NCBI RefSeq assembly: GCF_023509015.1
Contig: NZ_CP094975.1
Location: 5,573,501-5,637,500, forward strand
DNA length: 64,000 bases
Source of the DNA: Pseudomonas abieticivorans
GTDB lineage: Bacteria > Pseudomonadota > Gammaproteobacteria > Pseudomonadales > Pseudomonadaceae
Direction of reading: 5' to 3'
The stretch's first letter is position 1, and the number at the start of each line of letters is the position of its first letter. The notes beneath the pieces were generated by a model. That model was not told where the DNA came from. It did no database searches and saw nothing but the letters and a program-made list of their open reading frames with translations. A program made the position numbers and the translations under genes. Of the stretch, positions 26,092-34,762 are shown piece after piece.

Positions 26092-26654
26092 TGCCCCATT
26101 AAGCGCCCGGGCCGACTGGAGGCGTCGATCAAGCGGCCGGAGGCGTAGCCGCCGGAGACGGAGCCGGAGGAGCTTCTATTCCGGGCCGTCGTCCGCTTGA
26201 GCGATGCCGGAGGGAGGGGACCCGTAGCGCAGCGGAGGGCCCAAGCAGGGGCAAGCCTTTTTTGCTTACTTTTTGTGGCGTTTGACAAAAAGTGAGCCGG
26301 CGTAAGGCCGGAAAGGTGATTCGGCATCACCCTAACCAATGGATATGTGTAAGGCATCCGAATCCCGCTTCTGAGAATTGCGAGCATATCCATTATTTAG
26401 GGGGAGACCACTTCACCGTTCCGCCCTTACGGCGTCTTACTTTTTGTCAAACGCCACAAAAAGTAAGCAAAAAAGGCTTGCCCCTGCTTGGGCCCTCCGC
26501 TGCGCTGCGGGTCCCCTCCTTCCGGCGTCGCTCAAGGGGCAGACGGCACCGGCTATAGAAGCTTGCCGGCTGCCGTCTCCCTCGGCTGCGCCTCGGGCCC
26601 TGCGGGCCGCCCCTTGAGCGACGCCTCCAGTCGGCCCGGGCGCTTTACGGGGCA
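26092..26654. repeat. Giant palindromic repeat unit 1 (563 bp)
   Basis: A non-coding inverted repeat. The outer ends, starting TGCCCCATTAAGCGCCCGGG, match the complement of the other end with two mismatches in 36. The arms continue inward imperfectly for about 250 bp through shared blocks (GGAGGGGACCCG, GCCCAAGCAGGGGCAAGCC, TACTTTTTGTGGCGTTTG, GGATATG) to a 37-nt core at 26348-26384 flanked by ATGGATATG and CATATCCAT. No transposase or other protein is encoded; open frames here are translations of the repeat. It could be a MITE-like or REP-related mobile family. Confidence 0.85.
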
Positions 26655-26674
26655 CACAATCAAGATCAAAAGCA

Positions 26675-26704
26675 GATCAAGATCAAGATCAAGATCAAGA
26701 TCAA
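26675..26704 (+). repeat. (GATCAA)5 tandem repeat
   Basis: Five exact GATCAA copies at the right edge of unit 1, with degenerate copies on the left side of the array. On the opposite strand this is TTGATC, the same motif as the arrays left of each unit, so the microsatellites are themselves arranged as inverted flanks. Confidence 0.9.
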
Positions 26705-26726
26705 GTTCGAAAGCCAAAGCCAAATT

Positions 26727-26781
26727 CTGCTCTTGATCTGCTCTTGATCTGCTCTTGATCTGCTCTTGATCTGCTCTTGAT
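26727..26781 (+). repeat. Five exact copies of an 11-nt repeat
   Basis: CTGCTCTTGAT is repeated five times without error between the two giant palindromes, then grades into CTGCTTGGCTTTTGATTTTGAT at the border of unit 2. Confidence 0.9.
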
Positions 26782-26807
26782 CTGCTTGGCTTTTGATTTT
26801 GATTGTA

Positions 26808-27369
26808 TGCCCCATTAAGCGCCCGGGCCGACTGGAGGCGTCGATCAAGCGGCCGGAGGCGTAGCCGCCGGAGACGGAGCCGGAGGAGCTTCTATTCCGG
26901 GCCGTCGTCCGCTTGAGCGATGCCGGAGGGAGGGGACCCGTAGCGCAGCGTAGGGCCCAAGCAGGGGCAAGCCTTTTTTGCTTACTTTTTGTGGCGTTTG
27001 ACAAAAAGTGAGCCGGCGTAAGGCCGGAAAGGTGATTCGGCATCACCTAACCAATGGATATGTTCACCGTTTTAAGAGCAAGCTTCAAAGATGCGTGAAC
27101 ATATCCATTATCAATGGCGCGATCACTTCACCTTTCCGCCCTTACGGCGTCTTACTTTTTGTCAAACGCCACAAAAAGTAAGCAAAAAGGGCTTGCCCCT
27201 GCTTGGGCCCTCCGCTGCGCTGCGGGTCCCCTCCTTCCGGCGTCGCTCAAGGGGCAGACGGCACCGGCTATAGAAGCTTGCCGGCTGCCGTCTCCCTCGG
27301 CTACGCCTCGGGCCCTGCGGGCCGCCCCTTGAGCGACGCCTCCAGTCGGCCCGGGCGCTTTACGGGGCA
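26808..27369. repeat. Giant palindromic repeat unit 2 (562 bp)
   Basis: Direct copy of unit 1, 716 bp downstream. The left ~250 bp differ by one substitution and one base deletion, and the outer right arm is also nearly identical. The 37-nt core (27063-27099) shares only about 17 positions with that of unit 1, and about 15 bp beyond the core on the right also differ. The core of unit 2 begins TTCAC and ends GTGAA, extending the stem; that of unit 1 does not. Confidence 0.85.
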
Positions 27370-27433
27370 TACAATCAAGATCAAGAGCAGATCAACAGCA
27401 GATCAAGATCAAAAGCAGATCAAAAGCAGATCA
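27370..27433 (+). repeat. Degenerate GATCAA array
   Basis: A run of AATCAAGATCAAGAGCAGATCAA-type units, mixing 6-nt and 9-nt spacing, borders unit 2 on the right. It mirrors the TTGATC-rich border on the left. Confidence 0.8.
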
Positions 27434-27465
27434 CCGCCCCTGGCAATTGTGACGCGCAAAAAAAA

Positions 27466-27487
27466 CGGCGCAGATCACTCTGCGCCG
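27466..27487 (-). terminator. Intrinsic terminator of the semialdehyde dehydrogenase gene
   Basis: CGGCGCAGA pairs with TCTGCGCCG across a 4-nt loop. On the minus strand eight T follow directly. It lies 23 bp after the stop codon of the dehydrogenase gene. Confidence 0.92.
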
Positions 27488-27509
27488 CTTTTGTTGACCG
27501 TCACCTGAG

Positions 27510-29093
27510 TCAGGCGATGGCTTCACTCGACCATTCGCCGTTCACCAGGCGCTTCAAGCCCAGCGGGTTGCTGTTGCGCAAAGCCTCTGGCAGCAGCGCG
27601 TCCGGGTAGTTCTGGTAGCACACCGGGCGCAGGAAGCGGTCGATGGCCAGGGTACCGACCGACGTGCCGCGCGAGTCAGAGGTGGCTGGGTACGGGCCGC
27701 CGTGAACCATGGCTTCGCACACCTCGACACCGGTTGGGTAGCCGTTGACCAGGATGCGGCCGACTTTCTGTTCCAGCAACGGCACCAACCATTGGTAGCC
27801 TTGCAGGTCGCCCGGTTCGCCGATCAACGTGGCGGTCAGCTGGCCGCGCAAGGCTTGCAGGGCGGCTTTGAGCTCGGCGTCGTCCTTGGCTTGGATGACG
27901 ATGGTGGCCGGGCCGAACACTTCTTCCTGCAGCAAGGCATCGCCGGTCAGCAGCAGTTGCACGTCGGCCTTGAACAGTTGCGGCTGCGCCTGGTTGCCGG
28001 CTTGTTGCTTGCCGGCCAGGTGGGTGATGCCTTTGTGGGCCAGCAGGTGCTCAAGGCCCTTGCTGTAGCTGCGCAGGCCGCCGGCATTGAGCATGGTTTG
28101 CGGCGCTTGGTCAGCCATCTGCACTTGCAGGTGCTCAAGGAAGGCGCTGAAGGCAGGCGATTGCACGCCAATCACCAAACCTGGGTTGGTGCAGAACTGG
28201 CCGCAGCCCATGACCACGGAAGCGGCGAGGTCTTTGGCGACGCTTTCACCACGGGCCTGGAGGGCTTCGGGCAGCAACACCACCGGGTTGATGCTCGACA
28301 TTTCGGCGAATACCGGGATCGGTTGCGGGCGCTCGGCAGCCATTTTGCACAGGGCGTTGCCGCCGTGCAGCGAGCCGGTGAAGCCCACGGCCTGGATGGC
28401 CGGGTGCTTGACCAGCGGCTCACCCACGCCACCACCGAAGATCATGTTGAACACGCCGGCCGGCATGCCGGTGCGCTCGGCGGCGCGGATGATGGCGCAG
28501 CCCACTTGGTCGGCGGTGGCCATGTGGCCGCTGTGGGCCTTGAACACCACCGGGCAGCCGGCTGCCAAGGCGGCTGCGGTATCGCCACCGGCCGTGGAGA
28601 AGGCCAGCGGGAAGTTGCTGGCGCCGAACACGGCCACCGGGCCCACGCCGATGCGGTACTGGCGCAGATCGACGCGCGGCAGCGGTTTGCGCTCTGGCAG
28701 GGCCAGGTCAATGCGTGCACCCAAGTAGTCACCGCGGCGCAGCACCTTGGCGAACAGGCGCATCTGGCCACTGGTGCGGCCACGCTCACCTTGGATACGG
28801 CCGGCGGGCAGGGCGGTTTCACGGCACACGATGGCGACGAAATCGTCACCCAGTTGGTCCAGTTCCTCGGCAATGGCTTCCAGGAACTCGGCGCGGCGCG
28901 CAGGGCTCAACTGGCGATATTCCGGGAAGGCGGCTTCGGCGGCCAAGGCGGCGGCGTTCACTTCGTCTTCAGTGGCTTGTGCAAATTCGTAGGGCAGGGC
29001 TTCGCCTGTGGTGGCATCCAGGCTTTTGATGCGTTGGGTACCGGCAGCGCTGCGGGTGCCACGGATGAAATTGTGGCCAAGAAGGGTGGTCAT
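27510..29093 (-). CDS. 2-oxoglutarate semialdehyde dehydrogenase
   Basis: NAD(P)-dependent aldehyde dehydrogenase, 527 aa, of the alpha-ketoglutarate semialdehyde (2,5-dioxopentanoate) dehydrogenase type. It converts the semialdehyde to 2-oxoglutarate at the end of pentose, glucarate and hydroxyproline oxidation routes. Catalytic Cys301 is in GCGQFCTNPG, the general-base Glu is in PVFAEMSSINP (about residue 265), and the family-specific GVGPVAVFGASNFPLAFS appears near residue 150. No pathway partners are adjacent, so the in vivo route is unknown. It ends at a strong terminator next to the repeat block. Confidence 0.87.
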   Translation of the reverse strand: MTTLLGHNFIRGTRSAAGTQRIKSLDATTGEALPYEFAQATEDEVNAAALAAEAAFPEYRQLSPARRAEFLEAIAEELDQLGDDFVAIVCRETALPAGRIQGERGRTSGQMRLFAKVLRRGDYLGARIDLALPERKPLPRVDLRQYRIGVGPVAVFGASNFPLAFSTAGGDTAAALAAGCPVVFKAHSGHMATADQVGCAIIRAAERTGMPAGVFNMIFGGGVGEPLVKHPAIQAVGFTGSLHGGNALCKMAAERPQPIPVFAEMSSINPVVLLPEALQARGESVAKDLAASVVMGCGQFCTNPGLVIGVQSPAFSAFLEHLQVQMADQAPQTMLNAGGLRSYSKGLEHLLAHKGITHLAGKQQAGNQAQPQLFKADVQLLLTGDALLQEEVFGPATIVIQAKDDAELKAALQALRGQLTATLIGEPGDLQGYQWLVPLLEQKVGRILVNGYPTGVEVCEAMVHGGPYPATSDSRGTSVGTLAIDRFLRPVCYQNYPDALLPEALRNSNPLGLKRLVNGEWSSEAIA

Positions 29094-29224
29094 CGTAATC
29101 TCCGGGTTGTTCAGGTTGTTCTAAGAGAGCGTCGAGGTCATGCCTAGTTGACGGACATCGTACAACTACAGCGGGCGCCCCGCAATGGTGGCGGCAGGTG
29201 GGGTGGCATCGCGCGCACGAAAAA

Positions 29225-29246
29225 AAGCCCGGCAACCGCCGGGCTT
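29225..29246 (-). terminator. Intrinsic terminator of the small secreted protein gene
   Basis: AAGCCCGGC/GCCGGGCTT with loop AACC; on the minus strand the stem runs into seven T. It is 28 bp past the stop of the 83-aa gene. Confidence 0.9.
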
Positions 29247-29274
29247 TGGGGTGACGCCTGTACCAGGCGAAGGC

Positions 29275-29526
29275 TCAATAACGCTGGTATTGCGAGCCGA
29301 ACTCGGCGCGGTTTTCAGCCACGTATACGGCGCGAGGAGCATCCTGGTGCTGGCGTTGCAAGGTTTTTTCACTGCCGTTTTCGGCGATCCGCAGCGATTT
29401 GAGGTCGGTGGTGAAGTGCGCGGCCACCGAGTTGACCACGTTTGGGGTGGCCATCTGTGGGGTGGCGAAGGCTGCGCTAGTGGTCAGGGCGGACAACGCG
29501 ATGGCAAAGGCGAGGGCACGTTTCAT
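29275..29526 (-). CDS. Small secreted protein of unknown function (83 aa)
   Basis: Signal peptide at about residues 1-21 (MKRALAFAIALSALTTSAAFA), then a mature domain of ~62 polar residues without cysteine, ending in EFGSQYQRY. The ATG at 29526 has GGAG eight bases upstream, and a strong terminator follows the stop, so it is a genuine monocistronic gene. I do not recognise a family. It resembles the many small periplasmic DUF proteins of Pseudomonas. Confidence 0.7.
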   Translation of the reverse strand: MKRALAFAIALSALTTSAAFATPQMATPNVVNSVAAHFTTDLKSLRIAENGSEKTLQRQHQDAPRAVYVAENRAEFGSQYQRY

Positions 29527-29769
29527 GGTTGAGCTCCAAAGGGGATGTCGAGTTGATGGGGCCACTGTACGTCTGGCCCTGCTCGATGAAAAAACACCCT
29601 CAGGCATACTGATTATCGATGTGGGTGATCGTTTTGCCGTCTAACGCTGCTGCCAATACCGTTTATCGTTCGCTAGCTAAGGATCTGGATTTTCGTTTCG
29701 GGGGCTGATAAAGTTTGCAACATTCGGTCACAGATGCCGTCGGAGCCAGACTCCCCTGATTATAAAAAA

Positions 29770-29790
29770 AACCCGTCCTTGCGACGGGTT
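29770..29790 (+). terminator. Orphan intrinsic terminator / possible attenuator
   Basis: AACCCGTC-CTTGC-GACGGGTT followed by TTTTCG, and preceded by an A-run, so it can work on both strands. No ORF on the plus strand ends before it: the nearest upstream gene starts at 29526 on the other strand. It lies 73 bp before the start of the next gene. It may mark the 3' end of a small RNA or an attenuator. Confidence 0.7.
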
Positions 29791-29862
29791 TTTTCGTTTT
29801 TGCGCTCCGCTTGGGCGCACGAGCCGCCAAAGAATCCCATTCGCCACCGAGAACTACCCATC

Positions 29863-30138
29863 ATGCTACGCGCCGTCCTGATGTTTTTACTGCAAGCGTT
29901 TCGTCGTCTGTTCACCCTGACTTCGGTCAGCCCCCGTGCTGAGCTTCAGGAAACCCATAGCGGTGAAGAAGCCGAAGGCGGCTGGACCGTGACCGCCATC
30001 GCGATCATCAGCGCACTGGTGCTGTACATCGTGCTGGCGCTGGGTTTTTACGCCAAGGTTCATGTCTGGGACACGCTGACGGCCCAGCAAAAGGATTTCA
30101 TCGTGCAGTCGATGTTGGTGGACCAGCAGGTGCTTTGA
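29863..30138 (+). CDS. Small single-pass membrane protein (unknown)
   Basis: 91-aa protein with an amphipathic N-terminus (MLRAVLMFLLQAFRRLF), an acidic linker, one strong transmembrane helix (about residues 43-66, TAIAIISALVLYIVLALGFYA) and a short C-terminal tail. The ATG at 29863 is chosen because the open frame upstream runs through the terminator hairpin. No family recognised. Its location behind an orphan terminator suggests conditional read-through. Confidence 0.55.
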   Translation: MLRAVLMFLLQAFRRLFTLTSVSPRAELQETHSGEEAEGGWTVTAIAIISALVLYIVLALGFYAKVHVWDTLTAQQKDFIVQSMLVDQQVL

Positions 30139-30231
30139 TCGTCCGATTGCCGGGGCGGCAGGCTATGACGCCCCTTTGGCAGGATTCGATCCCTCGCGCC
30201 GATTGAGGCCAACCGCGCCGCCCCGGACAAT

Positions 30232-30257
30232 TCACTCATCCCGCCCTCGATGAGTGA
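30232..30257. promoter_or_regulatory. Dyad over the tehA translation start region
   Basis: TCACTCAT and ATGAGTGA form a perfect 8-bp inverted repeat with a 10-nt loop, ending five bases before the tehA ATG. It could be an operator or an RNA hairpin that masks the ribosome site. Confidence 0.35.
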
Positions 30258-30262
30258 CCTCC

Positions 30263-31222
30263 ATGAAACGCCTCCCCGTGGTACCTGCATCCTTCTTTGC
30301 CATGACCCTGGGCCTTGCCGAAACCGGCAACGCCTGGCGCCTGGCCGTGCCGCTTTGGCATCTGCCGCCGGCCATTGGCGAATGGCTGGAAGGCCTGGCC
30401 ATTCTCTCTTTCGCCTGGTGGTTCGCCCTGTACCTGAACAAGTGGCTCAACCATCGCCAGGTGGCCCTCACTGAAGCCCGCGACCCGGTGCAGGCGTCGT
30501 TCCTGGCGCTGATCCCCGAGTCGCTGATGTTGGTCGCCGCCGCCTTGTTGCCCTGGCAGGGTGAGCTGGCCCGCGGGGTGTTCTGGATAGGCTCGGCCGG
30601 CAACCTGGCCTATGGCGCCTACCGCCTTTCGGCCATGTGGACCCAGCCCAGGGAGGCTGCCCAGAACGTGCCGCCGCTCTTTCTGAGCTACACCGCCAGC
30701 GTCTTGGTCAACGCCTTGGTGGCGGGCCTGTTCGGCTATGTCGATTACGGCTGGATGTTGTTTGGCGTCGGGGCCATTTCGTGGCTGGTGCTCGATTCGA
30801 CCGTCAGCGGGCAGTTGATGGTCGGCGGCCTGGCGGTCAAGACCCGCAACTTCATGGGCATCTACATGGCGCCATCGGTGGTGGCCCTGGTGGCGTACCA
30901 GGTGTTGGCGGGCGATCAGGCCAACAGCGCGTTCACCCACGCCCTGGCCGGTTACGCGCTGTTCGTGGCCATCGCCATGGTACTGGCGTGGCGCTGGTTG
31001 CGCGAACAGCCCTTTGCCGCCGGTTACTGGGCTTATACCTTTGGCCTGGCGACCCTGGCCCAGGGCTTGCTGACCATGGCCCAGCGCGGTCATGATCCGT
31101 TGATCGAAGGCCTGGCGCTGGTCGCCCTGGCCGCCTCGTTGCTGCTGACCGGCGCGGTGGCGCTGGGCACCCTGCGGCTGTTCCAGCGTAACGCCTACTA
31201 CCCAATACCGAGCCCTGCATGA
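30263..31222 (+). CDS. tehA: TehA-like C4-dicarboxylate/tellurite-resistance transporter
   Basis: Inner-membrane carrier of the TDT family, 319 aa with about ten predicted helices. The N-terminus reads PASFFAMTLGLAETGNAWR, as in TehA, a plant SLAC1-related anion channel. ATG at 30263 is chosen over the GTG three codons earlier, which lies inside a hairpin. The downstream AraC/GlxA-type regulator overlaps by four bases, so the pair is co-expressed. Substrate not defined: in E. coli TehA contributes to tellurite resistance, and relatives transport dicarboxylates or sulfite. Confidence 0.78.
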   Translation: MKRLPVVPASFFAMTLGLAETGNAWRLAVPLWHLPPAIGEWLEGLAILSFAWWFALYLNKWLNHRQVALTEARDPVQASFLALIPESLMLVAAALLPWQGELARGVFWIGSAGNLAYGAYRLSAMWTQPREAAQNVPPLFLSYTASVLVNALVAGLFGYVDYGWMLFGVGAISWLVLDSTVSGQLMVGGLAVKTRNFMGIYMAPSVVALVAYQVLAGDQANSAFTHALAGYALFVAIAMVLAWRWLREQPFAAGYWAYTFGLATLAQGLLTMAQRGHDPLIEGLALVALAASLLLTGAVALGTLRLFQRNAYYPIPSPA

Positions 31223-32205
31223 AAACATTGGCGATGCTGTTGTTCGAAGGCGTGCAAGCCCTGGATGTGGCCGGGCCCCTGGACGTGTTTGCCGAAGCCA
31301 ACCGGTTTGTCGAGCCGGGAACGGGCTACGCCATCGTCACCGTCGCCAGCGGCAGGATGCCCATCACCGCCTCCAACGGCATGCCGCTGGGCGCGCAATT
31401 GAGCCTGGTCGAGGCCGTGCAGCCCTTCGACGTAGTGTTGGTGCCCGGTGGGCCCTGGCTGCCGGAGCAGGGCGCAGACCAGGCGCTCTGCCAGTGGCTG
31501 CAACAGGCTGCGCCCTTGGCAGGCCGCCATGGCTCTATCTGCACCGGCGCGTTTTTGCTGGGGCGGGCAGGGCTGATCGATGGCCGCCAGGTGACCACGC
31601 ACTGGAGTCACGCCCGGCAATTGGCTGAGCAGTTCCCGCAGGCGCTGGTGGCGCCAGACCGCATTCATGTGCGCGACGGCAACCTGGTCACCTCCGCCGG
31701 GGTGACCGCCGGCATGGACCTGGCCTTGGCGCTGGTCAGCGAAGACCATGGCCCGGCGGTGGCGCTGGCGGTGGCCAAGCGCTTGCTGCTGGTGATTCAG
31801 CGCCAGGGCGGCCAGTCGCAGTTCAGCCCCTACCTGCAAACCCCCGCCGACCATGATTCGGCCGTGGCCCGGGTGCAACGTTACGTGCAGCAACACATTG
31901 CCGAGCCGCTGTCAGTGGAGCGCCTGGCCGAAGTGGTGAGCATGAGCCCGCGCACCTTCGCCCGGGTATTTGTGCGCGATGCCGGCCTGACACCCGCCGA
32001 TTTCGTCCAACGGGCGCGCATCGACGCGGCCCGTCACCTATTGGAAGGCACGGACCTGGCCCTTAAGGCAGTGGCTTACCGTTGCGGTTTTGGCAGTACC
32101 AACCGCATGCGCCTGGTGTTCAGCCAACACCTGGGGGTGACGCCGATGCAGTATCGCGAACAGTTCCGACCTGCGGGTCAGTATTCGGATGTTCATCCAA
32201 TGTGA
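31219..32205 (+). CDS. GlxA-family AraC-type regulator
   Basis: 328-aa transcriptional regulator. An N-terminal DJ-1/PfpI-like domain (about residues 1-190) contains the nucleophile elbow [13 protein letters not shown], and a C-terminal AraC/XylS DNA-binding domain (about 220-320) carries [19 protein letters not shown] and [15 protein letters not shown]. The start overlaps the stop of the transporter gene (ATGA), suggesting that the regulator controls that carrier. The effector is unknown. Confidence 0.85.
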   Translation: MKTLAMLLFEGVQALDVAGPLDVFAEANRFVEPGTGYAIVTVASGRMPITASNGMPLGAQLSLVEAVQPFDVVLVPGGPWLPEQGADQALCQWLQQAAPLAGRHGSICTGAFLLGRAGLIDGRQVTTHWSHARQLAEQFPQALVAPDRIHVRDGNLVTSAGVTAGMDLALALVSEDHGPAVALAVAKRLLLVIQRQGGQSQFSPYLQTPADHDSAVARVQRYVQQHIAEPLSVERLAEVVSMSPRTFARVFVRDAGLTPADFVQRARIDAARHLLEGTDLALKAVAYRCGFGSTNRMRLVFSQHLGVTPMQYREQFRPAGQYSDVHPM

Positions 32206-32267
32206 CAAATTGTCGCGTTATACTGGGCGCCGCTCGAATCCTTGATACAACCGAACAAGGCGATCCC

Positions 32268-33962
32268 ATGAAGAAAACCCTGCCATCCCGTGCGCTGTAT
32301 ATCCCCTACGGTGGCCCCTCGCTGCTGGAAATGCCCCTGCTGAACAAAGGCAGTGCATTCACCCCGCAAGAGCGCATCGACTTCAACCTGATCGGCCTGC
32401 TGCCGCAAACCGTGGAGACCATCGAAGAACAGGTCGATCGCGTGTACCGCCAGTACGAGCAATGCGCCAGCGACCTGGACAAACACGTGTACCTGCGCTC
32501 GATCCAGGACAACAACGAAACCCTGTTTTTCCGCCTGCTCGAGTCCCACCTGGACAAGATGCTGCCGATTATCTACACCCCGACCGTCGGCCAGGCCTGC
32601 CAGGAATTTTCCAAGATCTACCGCACCCACCGCGGGCTGTTCATCGCCTACCCGGACCGTGATCGCATCGACGACATTCTGCGCAGCGCCACCAAGGACT
32701 CGGTCAAGATCATCGTGGTCACCGACAGCGAGCGCATCCTGGGCCTGGGCGACCAAGGCATCGGCGGCATGGGCATCCCGATCGGCAAGTTGTCGCTGTA
32801 CACCGCCTGCGGCGGCATCAGCCCGGCCTACACGCTACCGATCGTGCTGGACGTGGGCACCAACAACCAGGAACTGCTGGACGACCCGATGTACATGGGC
32901 TGGCGTCACCCACGGGTAACCGGTGCGGACTACGCCGAGTTCGTCGAACTGTTCATCCAGGCCGTCAAACGCCGCTGGCCGGAAGTGCTGCTGCAGTTCG
33001 AAGACTTCGCCCAGACCAACGCCATGCCGTTGCTGGAACGCTACCGCGATGAGCTGTGCTGCTTCAACGACGACATCCAGGGCACCGCCTCGGTGGCCGT
33101 GGGCACGTTGCTGGCTGCCTGCAAGGTGAAAAACCAGAAGCTGGGCGAGCAGGTCGTGACCTTCGTGGGTGCAGGTTCGGCCGGGTGCGGCATTGCCGAG
33201 CACATCGTCGCGGCGATGGTGATCGAGGGGCTGTCCGAGGCCCAGGCGCGCAAGCGCATTTTCATGGTCGATCGTTTCGGCCTGCTGACCGACGACATGA
33301 GCGGCCTGCACGACTTCCAAATGCGCCTGGCGCACAAGCAAGCCGACGTTCAGGGCTGGCAGCGTGACGAGAACGGCATTGCCCTGCTGGAAGTGGTCAA
33401 GCAAGCCAAGCCGACCATCCTGATCGGGGTGTCCGGCCAGCGCGGCCTGTTCACCGAAGCCGTGGTGCGCGAGCTGTACAGCCACTGCAAGCAACCGCTG
33501 ATCATGCCGCTGTCCAACCCCACCTCGCGCGTGGAAGCAACCCCAGCCGAGGTGCTGGAATGGACCGAAGGCAACGCGCTGGTCGCTACCGGCAGCCCGT
33601 TCGCGCCCGTCCAGATCAACGGCCGCAGCGTGCACATCGCCCAGTGCAACAACGCCTATATCTTCCCAGGCATCGGTTTGGGCGTGGTTGCCGCGCGTGC
33701 CTCGCGCATCACCGACGCCATGTTGATGGCCGCCTCCAATGCCTTGGCCGAATGCTCGCCGGTGGTGACCGGGGAGGGCGACGCGGTACTGCCCTCGCTC
33801 AATGACATCCAGGCCGTGAGCAAGAAAATCGCCGTGGCCGTGGCCAAGCAGGCCCAGGCCGAAGGCGTGGCGCTGGAGACAAGCGACGAGGCGTTGCACC
33901 ACGCCATCGAGCGCAACTTCTGGTTCCCACGCTATCGCGACTACCGCCGCCGCTCTATTTGA
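32268..33962 (+). CDS. maeA: NAD-dependent malic enzyme
   Basis: Cytoplasmic oxidative decarboxylation of malate to pyruvate, 564 aa, matching the E. coli SfcA length. The start at 32268 has AAGGCG six bases upstream; an open frame continues 5' over the regulator gene but is an out-of-frame overlap. Key segments are [33 protein letters not shown] (about residue 165), the divalent-metal region [16 protein letters not shown] and [14 protein letters not shown], and the NAD fold [18 protein letters not shown]. Links the TCA cycle with pyruvate. It stands alone and ends at a strong hairpin. Confidence 0.93.
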   Translation: MKKTLPSRALYIPYGGPSLLEMPLLNKGSAFTPQERIDFNLIGLLPQTVETIEEQVDRVYRQYEQCASDLDKHVYLRSIQDNNETLFFRLLESHLDKMLPIIYTPTVGQACQEFSKIYRTHRGLFIAYPDRDRIDDILRSATKDSVKIIVVTDSERILGLGDQGIGGMGIPIGKLSLYTACGGISPAYTLPIVLDVGTNNQELLDDPMYMGWRHPRVTGADYAEFVELFIQAVKRRWPEVLLQFEDFAQTNAMPLLERYRDELCCFNDDIQGTASVAVGTLLAACKVKNQKLGEQVVTFVGAGSAGCGIAEHIVAAMVIEGLSEAQARKRIFMVDRFGLLTDDMSGLHDFQMRLAHKQADVQGWQRDENGIALLEVVKQAKPTILIGVSGQRGLFTEAVVRELYSHCKQPLIMPLSNPTSRVEATPAEVLEWTEGNALVATGSPFAPVQINGRSVHIAQCNNAYIFPGIGLGVVAARASRITDAMLMAASNALAECSPVVTGEGDAVLPSLNDIQAVSKKIAVAVAKQAQAEGVALETSDEALHHAIERNFWFPRYRDYRRRSI

Positions 33963-33970
33963 CCCTCGCA

Positions 33971-33997
33971 CGTGTCGGCGCGCGCCGCGCCGACACG
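33971..33997 (+). terminator. Strong hairpin after maeA
   Basis: CGTGTCGGCGCG-CGC-CGCGCCGACACG, a perfect 12-bp GC stem with a 3-nt loop, starts eight bases after the maeA stop. No T-run follows, so it may be a stabilising 3' hairpin or a U-less terminator. The remaining ~150 bp to the pqi operon show no gene. Confidence 0.55.
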
Positions 33998-34150
33998 GCA
34001 CCCGACCACGGAATTATTTCCCCTTGCCCATGGTCAGTCTTGTCAATGTACGCTTTTATAAAGCGATCAATACCCTTATTGAACACCCTTGAACTAGACG
34101 AGTGAGTCAAGTTTAGGGAAACTGCTCTACCTTCACGCCTCCAAGACCTT

Positions 34151-34762
34151 ATGACTAACCCTTGCGACCGCATTATCTGTGAGCATTGCGATTCGGTTTA
34201 CGACCCCGTGCCCCTGGTAAAAGGGCAGACCGCGCGTTGCGTGCGTTGTGGTGCGATCCTGGGGCGGGGCGGCCAGTTGAGCATCCAGCAGTTGCTGGCG
34301 CTGTCGATCACAGCTGCCTTGCTGTTCTGCTTCGCCAATGCCTTCCCTGTGATCAGCATCAGCCTGCAGGGCCTGAGCAACCAGGCCACCCTGATCGAGT
34401 CGGTCAAGGCCTTGGCCCAAGGCGAGATCAGCCCGATGGCCGCGGTGGCCGGCTTGACCATCATCCTTGCGCCCATGCTGCAGATTGCCTTGCTGTGCTG
34501 GCTGCTGCTGTTCGCCAACATCGGCCGCGCCGCGCCTGGTTTCAAGGTGTGCATGCGCACCCTGGAACACCTGCGGCCCTGGAGCATGCTCGAGGTCTGC
34601 CTGCTGGGCATCCTGGTCGCCATCGTAAAGCTGGCCGGCATGCTCGACGTGCACCCAGGCCTTGGCCTATGGGCGTTGGCGATGCTGACGGTGCTGATCA
34701 TCCTGATTTCCGGCAAGGGCATCCGCCGGCTGTGGACCGACCTTGAGGGGCAGTGGACATGA
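34151..34762 (+). CDS. pqiA: PqiA-domain membrane protein, first half
   Basis: 203-aa inner-membrane protein with an N-terminal zinc-ribbon-like CxxC pair (CEHC and CVRC, about residues 11-38) and four predicted helices. It corresponds to one of the two domains of E. coli PqiA, which there is a single ~417-residue protein; here the domains are separate genes joined by an ATGA overlap. Part of the Pqi system that links inner and outer membrane for lipid transport and is induced by paraquat-type stress. No strong Shine-Dalgarno precedes the ATG. Confidence 0.88.
   Translation: MTNPCDRIICEHCDSVYDPVPLVKGQTARCVRCGAILGRGGQLSIQQLLALSITAALLFCFANAFPVISISLQGLSNQATLIESVKALAQGEISPMAAVAGLTIILAPMLQIALLCWLLLFANIGRAAPGFKVCMRTLEHLRPWSMLEVCLLGILVAIVKLAGMLDVHPGLGLWALAMLTVLIILISGKGIRRLWTDLEGQWT

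Noticed and set aside
26292..27508. Several 60-100 codon open frames inside the giant palindromes, nearly identical to each other
   Set aside because: They are translations of the repeat arms on both strands, with no ribosome sites and no protein-like features; the DNA inverted-repeat structure explains them.
27510..29093. Ketoglutarate semialdehyde dehydrogenase as the missing sulfolactaldehyde dehydrogenase
   Set aside because: Sequence features fit the KGSA dehydrogenase group and it lies 18 kb from the cluster with its own terminator.
32082..32267. 5' extension of the malic enzyme frame
   Set aside because: It overlaps the GlxA-type regulator out of frame; the ATG at 32268 has a ribosome site and gives the family length.
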